Origin: Methylococcaceae bacterium UBA7658
GTDB lineage: Bacteria > Pseudomonadota > Gammaproteobacteria > Methylococcales > Methylomonadaceae
Assembly (NCBI GenBank): GCA_002483425.1
Contig: DLHW01000030.1
Span: 75,937 to 139,936 of the forward strand
Reading direction: 5' to 3'
DNA: 64,000 nucleotides
The notes beneath the pieces were generated by a model that was not told the DNA's origin, made no database searches, and saw only the letters and a program-made list of their open reading frames with translations. Position 1 is the stretch's first letter. Each line of letters opens with the position of its first letter. Shown one piece after another: positions 54,423 through 63,877 of the stretch. The position numbers were made by a program, and so were the translations under genes.

Positions 54423-54600
54423 AGTTTCCTCGTAAGAATTTTGTCAGAGCGTCGGACTATCGGCTTGTTAGTTAGTTCACTGCTTGGTTAAAACATGACC
54501 TATTATGATTATCCGCTAAACTCAGTAAGATAGCATGAAAACAGTAGCAAATATTGACGGAAAGCATAAAAATATGTAAAAGGTTGTAAGAGGTGACAAT

Positions 54601-54891
54601 ATGCCAGAAACAACACCCGTCAAAACCATCAACACCGGCATCAAGCTGGATGAATCTTTGCACGCCCGGATCAAAGCCCTGGGAGCGGTGAAACAACGTA
54701 CGCCGCACTGGCTGATGAAAACCGCCATCGAAGAATACGTGACGCGGGAAGAAGCGTATGAGCGTGAAAAAGCCGAAGACATGCAGCGCTGGCAAAACTA
54801 CCAATTGACCGGACACGCCATAACGCACCAAGTGGTTGAGAGCTGGCTGAATTCGTGGGGCAACGACGATGAACGGGAATGCCCGAAATAA
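54601..54891 (+). CDS. CopG/ParD-like antitoxin
   Basis: This 96-aa protein has an N-terminal ribbon-helix-helix: the strand TINTGIKLDESLHARIKALG is followed by helices in RTPHWLMKTAIEEYVTREE. The Glu/Arg-rich C-terminal part is probably the toxin-neutralising region. The RHH fold binds operator DNA as a dimer and usually autoregulates the pair. AAGAGGTG precedes the ATG. The gene overlaps the next by 13 bases, a typical antitoxin-first type II arrangement. It marks the left side of an accessory region that runs to about 58.5 kb. Confidence 0.88.
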   Translation: MPETTPVKTINTGIKLDESLHARIKALGAVKQRTPHWLMKTAIEEYVTREEAYEREKAEDMQRWQNYQLTGHAITHQVVESWLNSWGNDDERECPK

Positions 54892-55166
54892 CTTGGCTAC
54901 CGGAAGCGCTGGAAGACCTCGCACGCTTGCGGCTTTTCCTTGAAGACAAGAACCCCGAAGCAGCTAAACGCATAGGCCAAACCATTCTCGCCGCAATAGC
55001 ACGGCTAAGCCAGTTTCCCCTTATTGGCAAGCCGATGAACGACGGCACACCACGGCGGGAACTTATCGCACCTTTTGGTTCAGGGGCTTATATTTTGCGT
55101 TATATAGCGGACAAACATACTGTCGTTATAATCCGCGTATGGCGCAGCAAGGAAAATCGTGTATAA
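54879..55166 (+). CDS. RelE/ParE family toxin
   Basis: This 95-aa protein has the ParE/RelE fold pattern: MPEITWLPEALEDLARLRLF, the helical AAKRIGQTILAAIARLSQFP, the central GKPMNDGTPRRELIAPFGSG and the strand AYILRYIADKHTVVIIRVWR with the closing basic residues. ParE-type members inhibit gyrase and RelE-type cleave mRNA; the sequence is closer in pattern to ParE, but this is not decisive. Translation is coupled to the antitoxin gene. It ends 150 bases before the ankyrin gene, with no gene between. Confidence 0.9.
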   Translation: MPEITWLPEALEDLARLRLFLEDKNPEAAKRIGQTILAAIARLSQFPLIGKPMNDGTPRRELIAPFGSGAYILRYIADKHTVVIIRVWRSKENRV

Positions 55167-55316
55167 CTTAACGTGTATAACTTAAAATGAGTAGAATGCA
55201 AAATACTTAAAATAGTTATTGGGTAAAGACTCTGAGATTTACCAAGATAATACTATGTTGCTTTAATTTAGCGATGAATAGCTAAATTCCCTAAATTATT
55301 TCAAATATGCTAAACG

Positions 55317-57701
55317 ATGGATCAATTTACTGAGGAAATTATCGAAGATTTAAGGTGTGATGCAGTGCGTTGGGGCTTGCATGGGCGGCGTGTGTGCTAC
55401 ATAAAAATTTCGGAGGAAGAGCTTCAAGATGTACGCCGTTTACAAACAGAAATTCCGGGAATATTCGATCATTATGTGGAAATTATCGAATACTTAAATA
55501 CTGCAGAACAACATTATCTGAAAAAGTCCCTAATAAACAGCATTAAAGGCGGCCATGTTACCGCCGCAGTTAACGCTTGGAAGAAGGGTGCCCAATTAAG
55601 CTTGGATGATCGTGGCGACGAACCCTATCAACTTAAAGCCCCGTTTTATGCTGCCATTACCGGTGATGACCGGACTGATGACAATATTTTTTCACCAACT
55701 GCAGAAACCGAACAATCCGGCGAACCAAAATCCATTTTCGACGACTCAGATTCCCTTAAGATAACAACCTCAAGTGGGCGTACTGCTCTGAATTGGGCCG
55801 CTGTTTTCGGTAAGTTAGGGATTGTCAAAAAAATGGTCGAAAACGGCGCCGATATAAAAAAATTAACCGATGGCGGCTCTTCCATCCTAATGGATGCGGC
55901 TTATGGCGGCAATCTTGAAATCGTAACCTACCTTCATCAAGCGAAGCTAAACATAAATCATAACGATCCTGATGGAGTTACAGCATTATTTTGGGCAACT
56001 CAACAAGGCCATGAATCGGTTAGAACTTATTTAATTAAGAACGGAGCGTCCACCGAATTTGAGGAAAAAGATGGATGGAATACCCTAACCGAAATGGTTC
56101 GCTCCGGTCGCAAAGATTGGATAGAAAAGTATCTCGAAACCAAAGCCAACGTTAAAGAAGCAGTCAATTATAAAGCGACTGACGATATATCGTCATTGCA
56201 TGTCGCTTGCCAAAGCAATAAATCGGAATCGGTTGGGATCGCCAGATTATTAATTGAAAAAGGCGCCGACGCTAACGCTAAGACCAAAGACTTCGGTAGC
56301 ACCCCGCTTCATTTTGCCGCTGCAAACGGCAATGTAAACATGGTTGCATTTTTGCTTGATCGTGTCGAAAACAACAATCCCCAAACCGGAATTGATGTCG
56401 AAGACAATAACAAAGCTACGCCCTTATTTTATGCCGTTGATAACAATCATTTTCCAGTCGTGACTTACTTAGTTGAAAAAGGCTGCAATATTAACGCGAA
56501 AGATGAATCTGGCAAAACTCCATTGATTGCTGCCGCGATTAACGGTAACGCAAGAATTGTCAATTACTTATTGGAAAATAAAGCCGACCCCAATATTTGG
56601 AATCAAGATAAACAATGGAACGCTCTGCATTACGCCGCCGACGACGGTAACGCCTATATAACTGACTGTTTATTGGCCGATGGACGCGTCAATATCAACG
56701 ACACCGTTACTCCGGGTTGGACAGCATTAATGCTGGCGGCTAGGGAAGGTCATGTCGCCATAACTGACAGGTTGCTCAGGGCCAATGCGAATGCTTCTTA
56801 TACTTACGGTCAAGACCTTGATGCCTTAAAAATTGCTCATGACAATAATAAACCGGGTGTTGTTGCTCTATTAAAACAATGGGCGATTAACCGCCCCGAA
56901 ATGACAGAAGCCTTATTAAACCAACTGCAACGTGAAAATATTATCAATAGAAGCGATGACGGTAGCGTTTCAATTCAGGACGACAGGCCGCTAGTCAGCG
57001 ATGATGCAAGTTTTCTGCGCTTTGAAGCAATAACCGACTTGGAAAAACATGAGATTGAAGCATTCGCCGAACAAAAGGGTATCCAAATTCGGATCCCCCT
57101 TGAACGAAGGAAGTTCCGAAAAACCAATTTACCTTTTTACCAACATCATTGCTTATTGGCGATAGAAGACACTGGCAAGGACAAAGGCCAGCGCGAACTC
57201 TTTGCACTGTATGCCCCAGATGCAGACTTGGTGTTGCTCAATTGGACAAACGAAGCTATCTATCGGGTCAACGAAAACAAGGAAGAAAGTTTCGATATCA
57301 GTAGCGATGCCAACACGATTAGCTATTGCCGTTTCTTCTTCCACTTTGTTCGGGGGCAACTCGGTCGTTTTCTATTTCTTGAGCTAAGCGAAGCTTCCAA
57401 GATTGCGTGGACTGAAAAAGCCGAAGAAAAAGACAAAGCGGTGGTGCAAGCTCAATTAAAGCCGCTACAGGTGATTGAGCGTTTAGCAGACAGGATAATA
57501 GTCGAAGGCACTTGCCTATTTAAAAATGCCTTATTCTCAACAAAAATACTGATTGCGATCCAACAAACCCAAGTTAAAGACCCTGGCACAGGTAATGATG
57601 AACAATTTGCTATAGGTCAATTGAAGTTATTCGATGAGCAATTGCTTATCGAAGATTTGCCGGTTAACGTTGATGATAGAAGAAACAGTATTTTTGGTTG
57701 A
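55317..57701 (+). CDS. Large ankyrin-repeat protein
   Basis: This 794-aa protein has no signal peptide or membrane helix. A unique N-terminal region (1-150) is followed by about ten ankyrin repeats (about 152-520), such as GRTALNWAAVFGKLGIVKKM, GSTPLHFAAANGNVNMVAFL and GKTPLIAAAINGNARIVNYL. A C-terminal domain of about 270 residues follows that I do not recognise. That domain contains FFFHFVRGQLGRFLFLELSE and is rich in Glu and Lys. Ankyrin repeats mediate protein binding, and no enzymatic motif is seen. A+T-rich codon use and position between toxin-antitoxin genes and ctaB suggest an acquired gene. The next gene begins 65 bases later on the same strand and may be its partner. Confidence 0.82.
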   Translation: MDQFTEEIIEDLRCDAVRWGLHGRRVCYIKISEEELQDVRRLQTEIPGIFDHYVEIIEYLNTAEQHYLKKSLINSIKGGHVTAAVNAWKKGAQLSLDDRGDEPYQLKAPFYAAITGDDRTDDNIFSPTAETEQSGEPKSIFDDSDSLKITTSSGRTALNWAAVFGKLGIVKKMVENGADIKKLTDGGSSILMDAAYGGNLEIVTYLHQAKLNINHNDPDGVTALFWATQQGHESVRTYLIKNGASTEFEEKDGWNTLTEMVRSGRKDWIEKYLETKANVKEAVNYKATDDISSLHVACQSNKSESVGIARLLIEKGADANAKTKDFGSTPLHFAAANGNVNMVAFLLDRVENNNPQTGIDVEDNNKATPLFYAVDNNHFPVVTYLVEKGCNINAKDESGKTPLIAAAINGNARIVNYLLENKADPNIWNQDKQWNALHYAADDGNAYITDCLLADGRVNINDTVTPGWTALMLAAREGHVAITDRLLRANANASYTYGQDLDALKIAHDNNKPGVVALLKQWAINRPEMTEALLNQLQRENIINRSDDGSVSIQDDRPLVSDDASFLRFEAITDLEKHEIEAFAEQKGIQIRIPLERRKFRKTNLPFYQHHCLLAIEDTGKDKGQRELFALYAPDADLVLLNWTNEAIYRVNENKEESFDISSDANTISYCRFFFHFVRGQLGRFLFLELSEASKIAWTEKAEEKDKAVVQAQLKPLQVIERLADRIIVEGTCLFKNALFSTKILIAIQQTQVKDPGTGNDEQFAIGQLKLFDEQLLIEDLPVNVDDRRNSIFG

Positions 57702-57766
57702 AAATGACCTTACTTTCTCGAAAGTATTAAAAAGCAAAGGCAGTTACATAAAAGGGGAACCAAATT

Positions 57767-58462
57767 TTGTTACGATTTTTTTTGATAATAATTGTTCTAG
57801 CTTTTGAGCAGCCAATTTTTGCAACAGAAGATGCGCAGAATAACTGTGTCAAGCCGCAACAAACTCCAGGGGAACAAAATATCAATCCATTCGCTAATAA
57901 ACAATTTTCAGACGATGATAAGACGAAAATAAAAGATTTGGCACGAGAAGTAACAAAAGCAGAAGTTGAGTATATTGGAAATATTCTCGTTCTACCGGGA
58001 CTACTTTTTTCTGCTCTGATAGGTTTGTGCGCTTGGTTATTAACAAACAAAATCGAAAACTTTGAGAATACTATTCGTACTCATAAAGAAGACTTTGAGA
58101 AAACAATTGGTACTCATAAAGAAGACTTTGAGAAAACAATTGGTACGCATAAAAATCTTATTGATGAAAAGTTAAAAAATAATTTTCAGCAAAACCAAGT
58201 TGATTTGCAAAATCAAATGCTTACTTATTGTGAAACTCGTGGAAATATCTTAATCACGGAAAAAACAAAAGAATGGTTAAATAATGACGGGAAAGATCAC
58301 ATTGTAGCGTTCCTAAAGAATAATTATTCAACTACTTTCAATCCTTTGACTATTAATAGTTCCGCTCCTCAAGAAGCATCAGTGTATTTAGGAGAAGTAG
58401 CCGGCGACCTAACTTATAAGAAAGATCAACCGGATGGTGGTGATCCCAAGAAGCCAAGTTAG
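57767..58462 (+). CDS. Uncharacterised membrane coiled-coil protein
   Basis: This 231-aa protein starts at a TTG (57767) with AAGGGG nine bases upstream. A hydrophobic start (LRFFLIIIVLAFEQPIFA) looks like a signal peptide. A second hydrophobic segment at about 66-88 (NILVLPGLLFSALIGLCAWL) is a membrane helix. Then comes a coiled coil containing two exact 11-residue repeats, THKEDFEKTIG, encoded by a 33-base tandem repeat at about 58079-58144. The remaining 100 residues are not recognised. The orientation and short spacing tie it to the ankyrin gene. It is A+T-rich like that gene. It is not a known family to me. Confidence 0.65.
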   Translation: MLRFFLIIIVLAFEQPIFATEDAQNNCVKPQQTPGEQNINPFANKQFSDDDKTKIKDLAREVTKAEVEYIGNILVLPGLLFSALIGLCAWLLTNKIENFENTIRTHKEDFEKTIGTHKEDFEKTIGTHKNLIDEKLKNNFQQNQVDLQNQMLTYCETRGNILITEKTKEWLNNDGKDHIVAFLKNNYSTTFNPLTINSSAPQEASVYLGEVAGDLTYKKDQPDGGDPKKPS

Positions 58463-58629
58463 AAAAGCTACAAACTACTCTGATTACCATATAAGATTAA
58501 TTTCTTTCACTAATGGAGTCAGAGTTTTTAGCTGCTTGTAAATCTAAATTGAAAATCACTCATAGAGTTTAAATTTTTCTTCCTTGCTTCATAATTTTTA
58601 AATCTAATTGGTCTGACTCATCCGTAGCA

Positions 58630-59517
58630 ATGACAAAACAAGCCGCAATCGCTCCTAAATCCTGGAAAACGTACCTTAAGTTGTGCAAAATCAACGTCGT
58701 TTTCGAGATGTTGTTCACCGCTTTGGTGGGTATGTTGCTTGCAGTTCCAGGTTTACCACCTTTGGATAAATTGGGCTACGGCTTGCTGGGCATAGCCTTG
58801 TCGGCGGCATCGGCGGCGGCGATTAACCATTTGATCGACCGGCGCATCGATACGGTACTGAATCCGCATCGTCCGTTACCGAAAAATCACTTGCAGCCGG
58901 TTCAGGTGCTGGCGTTCGCCGCCGCATTGGGCATTATTTCCATGCTGATTTTAGTCTACAAAGTCAATGTATTGACCGCGGTGTTAACCTTTCTGTCCTT
59001 ATTCGGTTACGCTTTCCTATACACGTTGTGGCTAAAACGCGCGACCCCGCAGAACATCGTCATCGGCGGCGCGTTCGGCGCCACGCCGCCGCTGTTGGGC
59101 TGGACGGCGATTACCGGCGAAATTCACCCCCACGCTTTATTGCTAGTCGCCCTTATTTTCGTATGGACGCCACCGCATTTTTGGCCTCTGGCCATCGCCC
59201 GGCACGAAAAATATGCGTCGGTGGATATTCCCATGCTGCCGGTCACGCACGGCATTGATTTCACGCATTTGCAAATCCTGCTGTACACAGTGTTGTTGGT
59301 AGCGTTGACGTTATTCCAATTCGCCATCGGCATGACGGGGTGGATTTATTTGGTAGTCGCCCAGCTTTTGAACGCCGGTTACCTGTATTTTGTCTATCTG
59401 ATGTTTAAACGCAAGGATGTCAAAACCGCCATGCAAACTTTCTGGTTTTCGATTGTCTATATCACTTTACTGTTTGCTGCTTTGTTGATCGATCACTACG
59501 TAAAAGTGACTTTATGA
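58630..59517 (+). CDS. ctaB: Protoheme IX farnesyltransferase (heme O synthase)
   Basis: CtaB/CyoE attaches a farnesyl group to heme B to make heme O for heme-copper oxidases. The 295-aa polytopic membrane protein of the UbiA superfamily has the first Asp-rich motif in NHLIDRRIDTVLNPHRPLPK (about residues 65-87). The second region contains FVWTPPHFWPLAIARHEKYA followed by D-I-P-M-L-P-V (about 180-205). About eight to nine membrane helices are seen. The start ATG at 58630 has no strong ribosome site but gives the family N-terminus SWKTYLKLCKINVVFEML. It overlaps the trpD2-like gene by four bases. No oxidase subunit genes are adjacent. Confidence 0.95.
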   Translation: MTKQAAIAPKSWKTYLKLCKINVVFEMLFTALVGMLLAVPGLPPLDKLGYGLLGIALSAASAAAINHLIDRRIDTVLNPHRPLPKNHLQPVQVLAFAAALGIISMLILVYKVNVLTAVLTFLSLFGYAFLYTLWLKRATPQNIVIGGAFGATPPLLGWTAITGEIHPHALLLVALIFVWTPPHFWPLAIARHEKYASVDIPMLPVTHGIDFTHLQILLYTVLLVALTLFQFAIGMTGWIYLVVAQLLNAGYLYFVYLMFKRKDVKTAMQTFWFSIVYITLLFAALLIDHYVKVTL

Positions 59518-60533
59518 TCTTTTCCCATCACCTCGCTAACGACAAACCCGAGCATCCGTTCGCGGAGTTTATCCGCATATTAGGCAAAGGAAAAAAAGGT
59601 GCGCGCTCGTTAACTCAAGAGGAAGCCTGCCGCGCTATGACCATGATCATGGCTAATGAAATTTTGCCGGAACAACTCGGCGCTTTTTTAATGCTGCTTA
59701 GAATTAAGGAAGAAACGGCGGAAGAGATTGCCGGATTCGTTTTAGCGGCGCGGAAATCCTGCCTCATATCGAATACGGCGGTGAAGGTTGATTTGGATTG
59801 GTCATCGTATGCCGGTAAGCGCCGGCATTTGCCCTGGTTTCTGCTGTCGGCGTTACTGTTAGCTCAAAATGGCATCACCGTTTTTATGCACGGTGCGCCG
59901 GGACCATCAACGGAACGGCTCTATACCGAAAATGTCTTGCCTATCTTCGGCTTTAAACCTGCGCAATCGCTTGATGACGCTAAACGTCAACTTCAAGATC
60001 GGTGCTTCAGCTATTTAAATTTGGTCAAGTTTTGTCCCAGATTGCACGAAATCATCGACTTGCGTCCGGTTTTAGGGCTGCGTTCGCCCGTGCATACCTT
60101 GGTACGTATGCTGAATCCATTTAACGCCGGATACAGCATTCAGGGCATTTTCCACCCGTCTTACCGGGCAGTGCATCAACAAGCGGCATTGTTATTACAG
60201 CAACCGCACATGAACGTGTTGAAAGGCGAAGGCGGTGAGACCGAACGCAATCCCGACATGGAATGCCTGGTGCAGAGCGTTCACGACGGTGAAATGTCCG
60301 CCGAAACGTGGCCGGCTGTTTTTACCCGCCGCCATGTCAAAGCGGAAAACCTTGAACCTCAAGAATTACTTAAGGTTTGGCAAGGCAAAAAACGCGACGA
60401 ATTCGGCGAGGCCAGTGTCATCGGCACTTTAGCCGTGGTTTTGAAACTTCTGCAAAAAACGGACAGTCGAACCGAAGCCGGGCGAATGGCGGCAAACTTG
60501 TGGGCGGAACGGGATTTGGCGTATTTCGGTTGA
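59514..60533 (+). CDS. TrpD2-like (YbiB) glycosyltransferase family protein
   Basis: This 339-aa protein has the anthranilate phosphoribosyltransferase fold: an N-terminal helical domain (about 1-85, RSLTQEEACRAMTMIMANEI) and a nucleoside-phosphorylase-like domain. The substrate-binding loops of true TrpD (KHGNR-x-x-SS-x-x-GSAD) are replaced by GITVFMHGAPGPSTERLYTE near residue 122. It has LGLRSPVHTLVRMLNPFNA near 185, as in the TrpD2/YbiB group. E. coli YbiB binds nucleic acid and does not make tryptophan, so a direct role in the pathway is unlikely. It is translationally coupled to ctaB (ATGA overlap), a pairing for which I know no functional reason. Confidence 0.82.
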   Translation: MIFSHHLANDKPEHPFAEFIRILGKGKKGARSLTQEEACRAMTMIMANEILPEQLGAFLMLLRIKEETAEEIAGFVLAARKSCLISNTAVKVDLDWSSYAGKRRHLPWFLLSALLLAQNGITVFMHGAPGPSTERLYTENVLPIFGFKPAQSLDDAKRQLQDRCFSYLNLVKFCPRLHEIIDLRPVLGLRSPVHTLVRMLNPFNAGYSIQGIFHPSYRAVHQQAALLLQQPHMNVLKGEGGETERNPDMECLVQSVHDGEMSAETWPAVFTRRHVKAENLEPQELLKVWQGKKRDEFGEASVIGTLAVVLKLLQKTDSRTEAGRMAANLWAERDLAYFG

Positions 60534-60642
60534 AATAATTGTTCTAAATACCTTTTTCTAAAGGAAAAATACTCCGGTAATTCATAACTTGTTCAGATTC
60601 TGGCTGAGATACTGCTAACCTTAACTCAATGTGACCTGATAC

Positions 60643-62673
60643 ATGCGTTTATTACAGATCTTCATGATTACCGTAATCTGTGGCTCAATCGCCGTTCATC
60701 ACGGCGAAGTTGCGGCGGCTGGCAAACATAAAACAAAAACTTTTGTACGCAAAGCTAAAAAAAACACCGGCCCAGGCAATGTTTGGGATAGAGTGCGTAG
60801 TGGCTTAAGAATACCTATTCCGGGTCCCTCGCCTTATGGCGATGAACCCTTAGCAATATTGTCCGGACCATCTGCACAAACCGGTTCTGGAGCGCCAAAT
60901 AAACCGGATAATTCGGCAAGCACAAGCAATAAGACTGGCCGTAAAAGTTCCGTTATCATCCCCAAAAAACTGGCAAGCGGCGAAAGTCGGGGGGGGCAAC
61001 TATTAGCACCCCATAAAAAAGATCAGGTCGAGATAGCGTCATCCGATGTAGTTAAAGATCGTTACACAGCATTAGGACGACAGATATTATCTCCTAAAGA
61101 ACTTAAAAATCAGCAGCTCAAGCAGCTATACAAGCATCCTGACGCTCAAACAAACGGTCAACCGGATAATCAGAAAGAATCTCCGGTGTTTAAATCGTCT
61201 GCCGTGCAGCGTATTCGAACGCGCTTAGGATTACACCCTGAATTATTTAAGAATAAACCGGAAGATAGCGCGGAAAATCAGGGCGTAAACGTTAATTCGA
61301 TAAACAAGTCAGTACTTGAAACGGAAAATCAAGCCGATGCCAACGGTAAAAGCGGCCCTGTCAAACCGGAATTGGTTATTCGAGGTTGTGCCGATTTCAA
61401 TAAAACCGGCGTTATTCCGCTGGTAAGAAAAAAATTATTGTCCGGCCATTATATGCAAATGGCCGAACAGTGCCGTCTGCGCCAAAATGCGGCTTATGCG
61501 CGGATTAACCGGCAAATTAATAACTACAGTCACGAGTATTTGCAACGTACGGCGGAACAGGCAAGACCGTTCCTATTTCACATCGTCGATGCCTTAAATA
61601 AGTATAATTTGCCCATGGATTTGGCCTTATTGCCCATTGTCGAAAGCGCTTATCAACCAACGGCTTTGTCTTCAGCAAGCGCGGCGGGAATTTGGCAGTT
61701 TATTCCTAGCACGGGTAGGGTGTATGGCTTAAAACAAACGGAAGATTACGACGCTCGGCTCGATGTGACTGCCGAAACTCAGGCCGCTATACGCTTTTTA
61801 TCCGGTTTGCGCGATCACTACCACGGCGACTGGTTGTTAGCTTTAGCCGCCTATAATGCAGGTCCAGGCACGGTCGATGCCGCGATCGGCCGTAATGTCG
61901 CAGCAGGTTTAGGCGGCGATTATTGGTCGTTGGATTTGCCGGAAGAAACCCAAAATTACGTTCCTCGATTACTAGCCTTATCCAGCATTTTCAGGTATTC
62001 AGGTCTAAAACTCAGACCAGTTCTCAACCAACCCCATTTTATTAAAGCTTCGATTGACCGGGATGAAGAGCTTAACCAATTAATTTCAAAAGATTTAGAG
62101 TCGGTGGCAAAACTCGCTAATTTCGACGCCGGCGAATTTGCTTACTTGAATGCCGCTTACATCAAAGCTAAAGTGCCGCGCGAAAAACCAATCACTTTTC
62201 TTTTACCTATCAAAAACGCGAATCAATTGCATCAAAGCTTGGCTTATCTGGCGCAGTCGGCAAGTCAAGATAAAGCTTCGTCTAATTCAGGACCGGTCTT
62301 TTTTAGTGAATCGTTTCAATTTAAGCACGACATGCCTTTACTCACTATAGCGCTTAATTCCGCTCGCCAAGAGTCTCCAGTCAATAGCTTGGGCAATGAA
62401 CCTTTAGCCGGAACGCAACAAGCGTCTAATAGCAATGCCTTAAAAGCAGTGCAAAAGGACGGTAATTACCGGTCGGTGCATTATCTCGATGCGGGGGAAA
62501 CCCTCAAGACCTTAGCGGAAGACTATGGGGTCAGCGAAGAAAAACTGATTGAATTAAATAGTTTTAAAAAAAGGCAAAAAATTACTTACGGTCAGCGCAT
62601 CGTTGTGCCGGTTACATTTTTAGCGCTGGATTACAGAAAAAAAATTCATCCCTCCATTCTTTTTAACAGTTAG
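60643..62673 (+). CDS. Membrane-bound lytic murein transglycosylase D-like protein
   Basis: This 676-aa secreted protein has a signal peptide (RLLQIFMITVICGSIAVHHG). A long low-complexity N-terminal region (about 35-245) is rich in Lys, Ser and Asn. An MltD-type SLT domain (about 320-440) contains catalytic Glu in LPIVESAYQPTALSSASAAG, then IWQFIPSTGRVYGL and LLALAAYNAGPGTV. A LysM peptidoglycan-binding module (about 612-660) includes DAGETLKTLAEDYGVSEEKL. MltD enzymes cleave glycan strands to form 1,6-anhydromuramic ends. The N-terminal region is longer than in E. coli MltD, and only one LysM is present rather than two. No lipobox is evident. Confidence 0.9.
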   Translation: MRLLQIFMITVICGSIAVHHGEVAAAGKHKTKTFVRKAKKNTGPGNVWDRVRSGLRIPIPGPSPYGDEPLAILSGPSAQTGSGAPNKPDNSASTSNKTGRKSSVIIPKKLASGESRGGQLLAPHKKDQVEIASSDVVKDRYTALGRQILSPKELKNQQLKQLYKHPDAQTNGQPDNQKESPVFKSSAVQRIRTRLGLHPELFKNKPEDSAENQGVNVNSINKSVLETENQADANGKSGPVKPELVIRGCADFNKTGVIPLVRKKLLSGHYMQMAEQCRLRQNAAYARINRQINNYSHEYLQRTAEQARPFLFHIVDALNKYNLPMDLALLPIVESAYQPTALSSASAAGIWQFIPSTGRVYGLKQTEDYDARLDVTAETQAAIRFLSGLRDHYHGDWLLALAAYNAGPGTVDAAIGRNVAAGLGGDYWSLDLPEETQNYVPRLLALSSIFRYSGLKLRPVLNQPHFIKASIDRDEELNQLISKDLESVAKLANFDAGEFAYLNAAYIKAKVPREKPITFLLPIKNANQLHQSLAYLAQSASQDKASSNSGPVFFSESFQFKHDMPLLTIALNSARQESPVNSLGNEPLAGTQQASNSNALKAVQKDGNYRSVHYLDAGETLKTLAEDYGVSEEKLIELNSFKKRQKITYGQRIVVPVTFLALDYRKKIHPSILFNS

Positions 62674-62860
62674 CCAGCTTTTGCCGAAGGCTATATGGAA
62701 ATCTTTATACCGGCAGGAATATCGAAGTTTTAGCTTTCTAATAAGGTGCTCGTAAAGAAATTGTTATATAAAAGTATGCGTTAGGGATGCAACCGAGTGA
62801 GTTCCGTTCCGGAATATGTAAGAATGCGGGCCGACGTTTTTTATGTGTCTACCCATGTAG

Positions 62861-63871
62861 TCAAAGATTTAACTTGTAAATCGATAAATAGCCGCCCCAC
62901 TGACTTTGATAAACCAGTTGTATGTGTCCGGGCAATTGTTTTAAAGAATCCACAAAAGGTAATAACCTGATAAGCAAGGTATTTTTAGCTGCCGGTTCCG
63001 GATTTTTGGGCGTTATCCAAACTCGGTAATTCGGCCCTTCTTTTTGCACTAAGTAATTGCCGTCGCCCTCATCGGCGGCCCACTGTTTAATCTGTGCTAT
63101 ATCGCCATGTAAATTATCGTTGGTCCGGAAAGTTTTTACTGTCAAAGCTAAATCGCTACCGCCGTAACTGGTCAGTTCGCTGGTGCGCAGCAATAAATCA
63201 TTAGTCACTAATAAATAGATCGGGCGCGACGTCCCGAATACACCGCGCATCTCAGCCAGCGACTTATCGTAATCCACGGTTAACCAATGCGCTACCGACA
63301 GCAGACGTTCCCGTTCCGGCGCTGCTACCGGTAATAACTTGTCTTTAAATTTCCGCCATAACGGACTTTCGAATGTTTGAGCGCCTGGGCTACCGATCCA
63401 GGCTTCTCGTCCGCTCAAAAAATGGATTCTTTGACCGTCGTCCCACCAACTTAAAAATAAGGCGTCTTCAGGGGTGTTTTTGCGTATGGCTTCAGCAGCA
63501 TTCTCCCAGATACTTTGCCTTAATCCTGAAGGACTGGGCATTAAACCTTCGTCCTTTTTATTTTTTGGATAAAGCACAGCGCGACGGTCCTGGTTTAAGC
63601 CGTCTTTATAGTGCGCTAGCAAAAGACTGAAAGCTTCCTTGCCTTCCCGCTGAAATGAAAAGTTTTCAACGGAATCTACAGAAAATGCGCCATGTAGATC
63701 AGATGTTTGCCCTTGGATAATTCTAAGTTTAAATGAAGCCGAACCGGGTTGTTCAAATGTATCGCCTTGTAAAACAATAAGCTTGGCTTGCCGTATAACC
63801 AGCGCACCGCCGGACAACAGCAACGCGCAGCTTAGCAATAGCAGCAAGCCCTTTTTCGCAGACCACTCCAT
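62861..63871 (-). CDS. haoB: HaoB-like hydroxylamine oxidation protein
   Basis: This 336-aa protein is encoded directly downstream of haoA, with only six bases between the genes. An N-terminal hydrophobic segment (LLLLLSCALLLSGGALVI) is a signal anchor, and the rest is predicted periplasmic. The segment ALFLSWWDDGQRIHFLSGRE near residue 138 matches my memory of HaoB proteins from ammonia oxidisers and methanotrophs. HaoB accompanies hydroxylamine oxidoreductase in Nitrosomonas and Methylococcus; its own function is unknown. Without a database search the family call rests on this motif and the neighbour. The 187-base gap to 62674 shows nothing else. Confidence 0.7.
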   Translation of the reverse strand: MEWSAKKGLLLLLSCALLLSGGALVIRQAKLIVLQGDTFEQPGSASFKLRIIQGQTSDLHGAFSVDSVENFSFQREGKEAFSLLLAHYKDGLNQDRRAVLYPKNKKDEGLMPSPSGLRQSIWENAAEAIRKNTPEDALFLSWWDDGQRIHFLSGREAWIGSPGAQTFESPLWRKFKDKLLPVAAPERERLLSVAHWLTVDYDKSLAEMRGVFGTSRPIYLLVTNDLLLRTSELTSYGGSDLALTVKTFRTNDNLHGDIAQIKQWAADEGDGNYLVQKEGPNYRVWITPKNPEPAAKNTLLIRLLPFVDSLKQLPGHIQLVYQSQWGGYLSIYKLNL

Positions 63872-63877
63872 AATTAG

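Noticed and set aside
54472..54924. Reverse-strand open frame of 150 codons opposite the antitoxin gene
   Set aside because: It is antisense to a well-supported antitoxin with ribbon-helix-helix sequence and has no recognisable product or ribosome binding site.
59514..60533. Assignment as trpD of the tryptophan pathway
   Set aside because: The TrpD substrate-binding loops are changed in the way seen in TrpD2/YbiB proteins, and the gene is coupled to ctaB rather than to trp genes.
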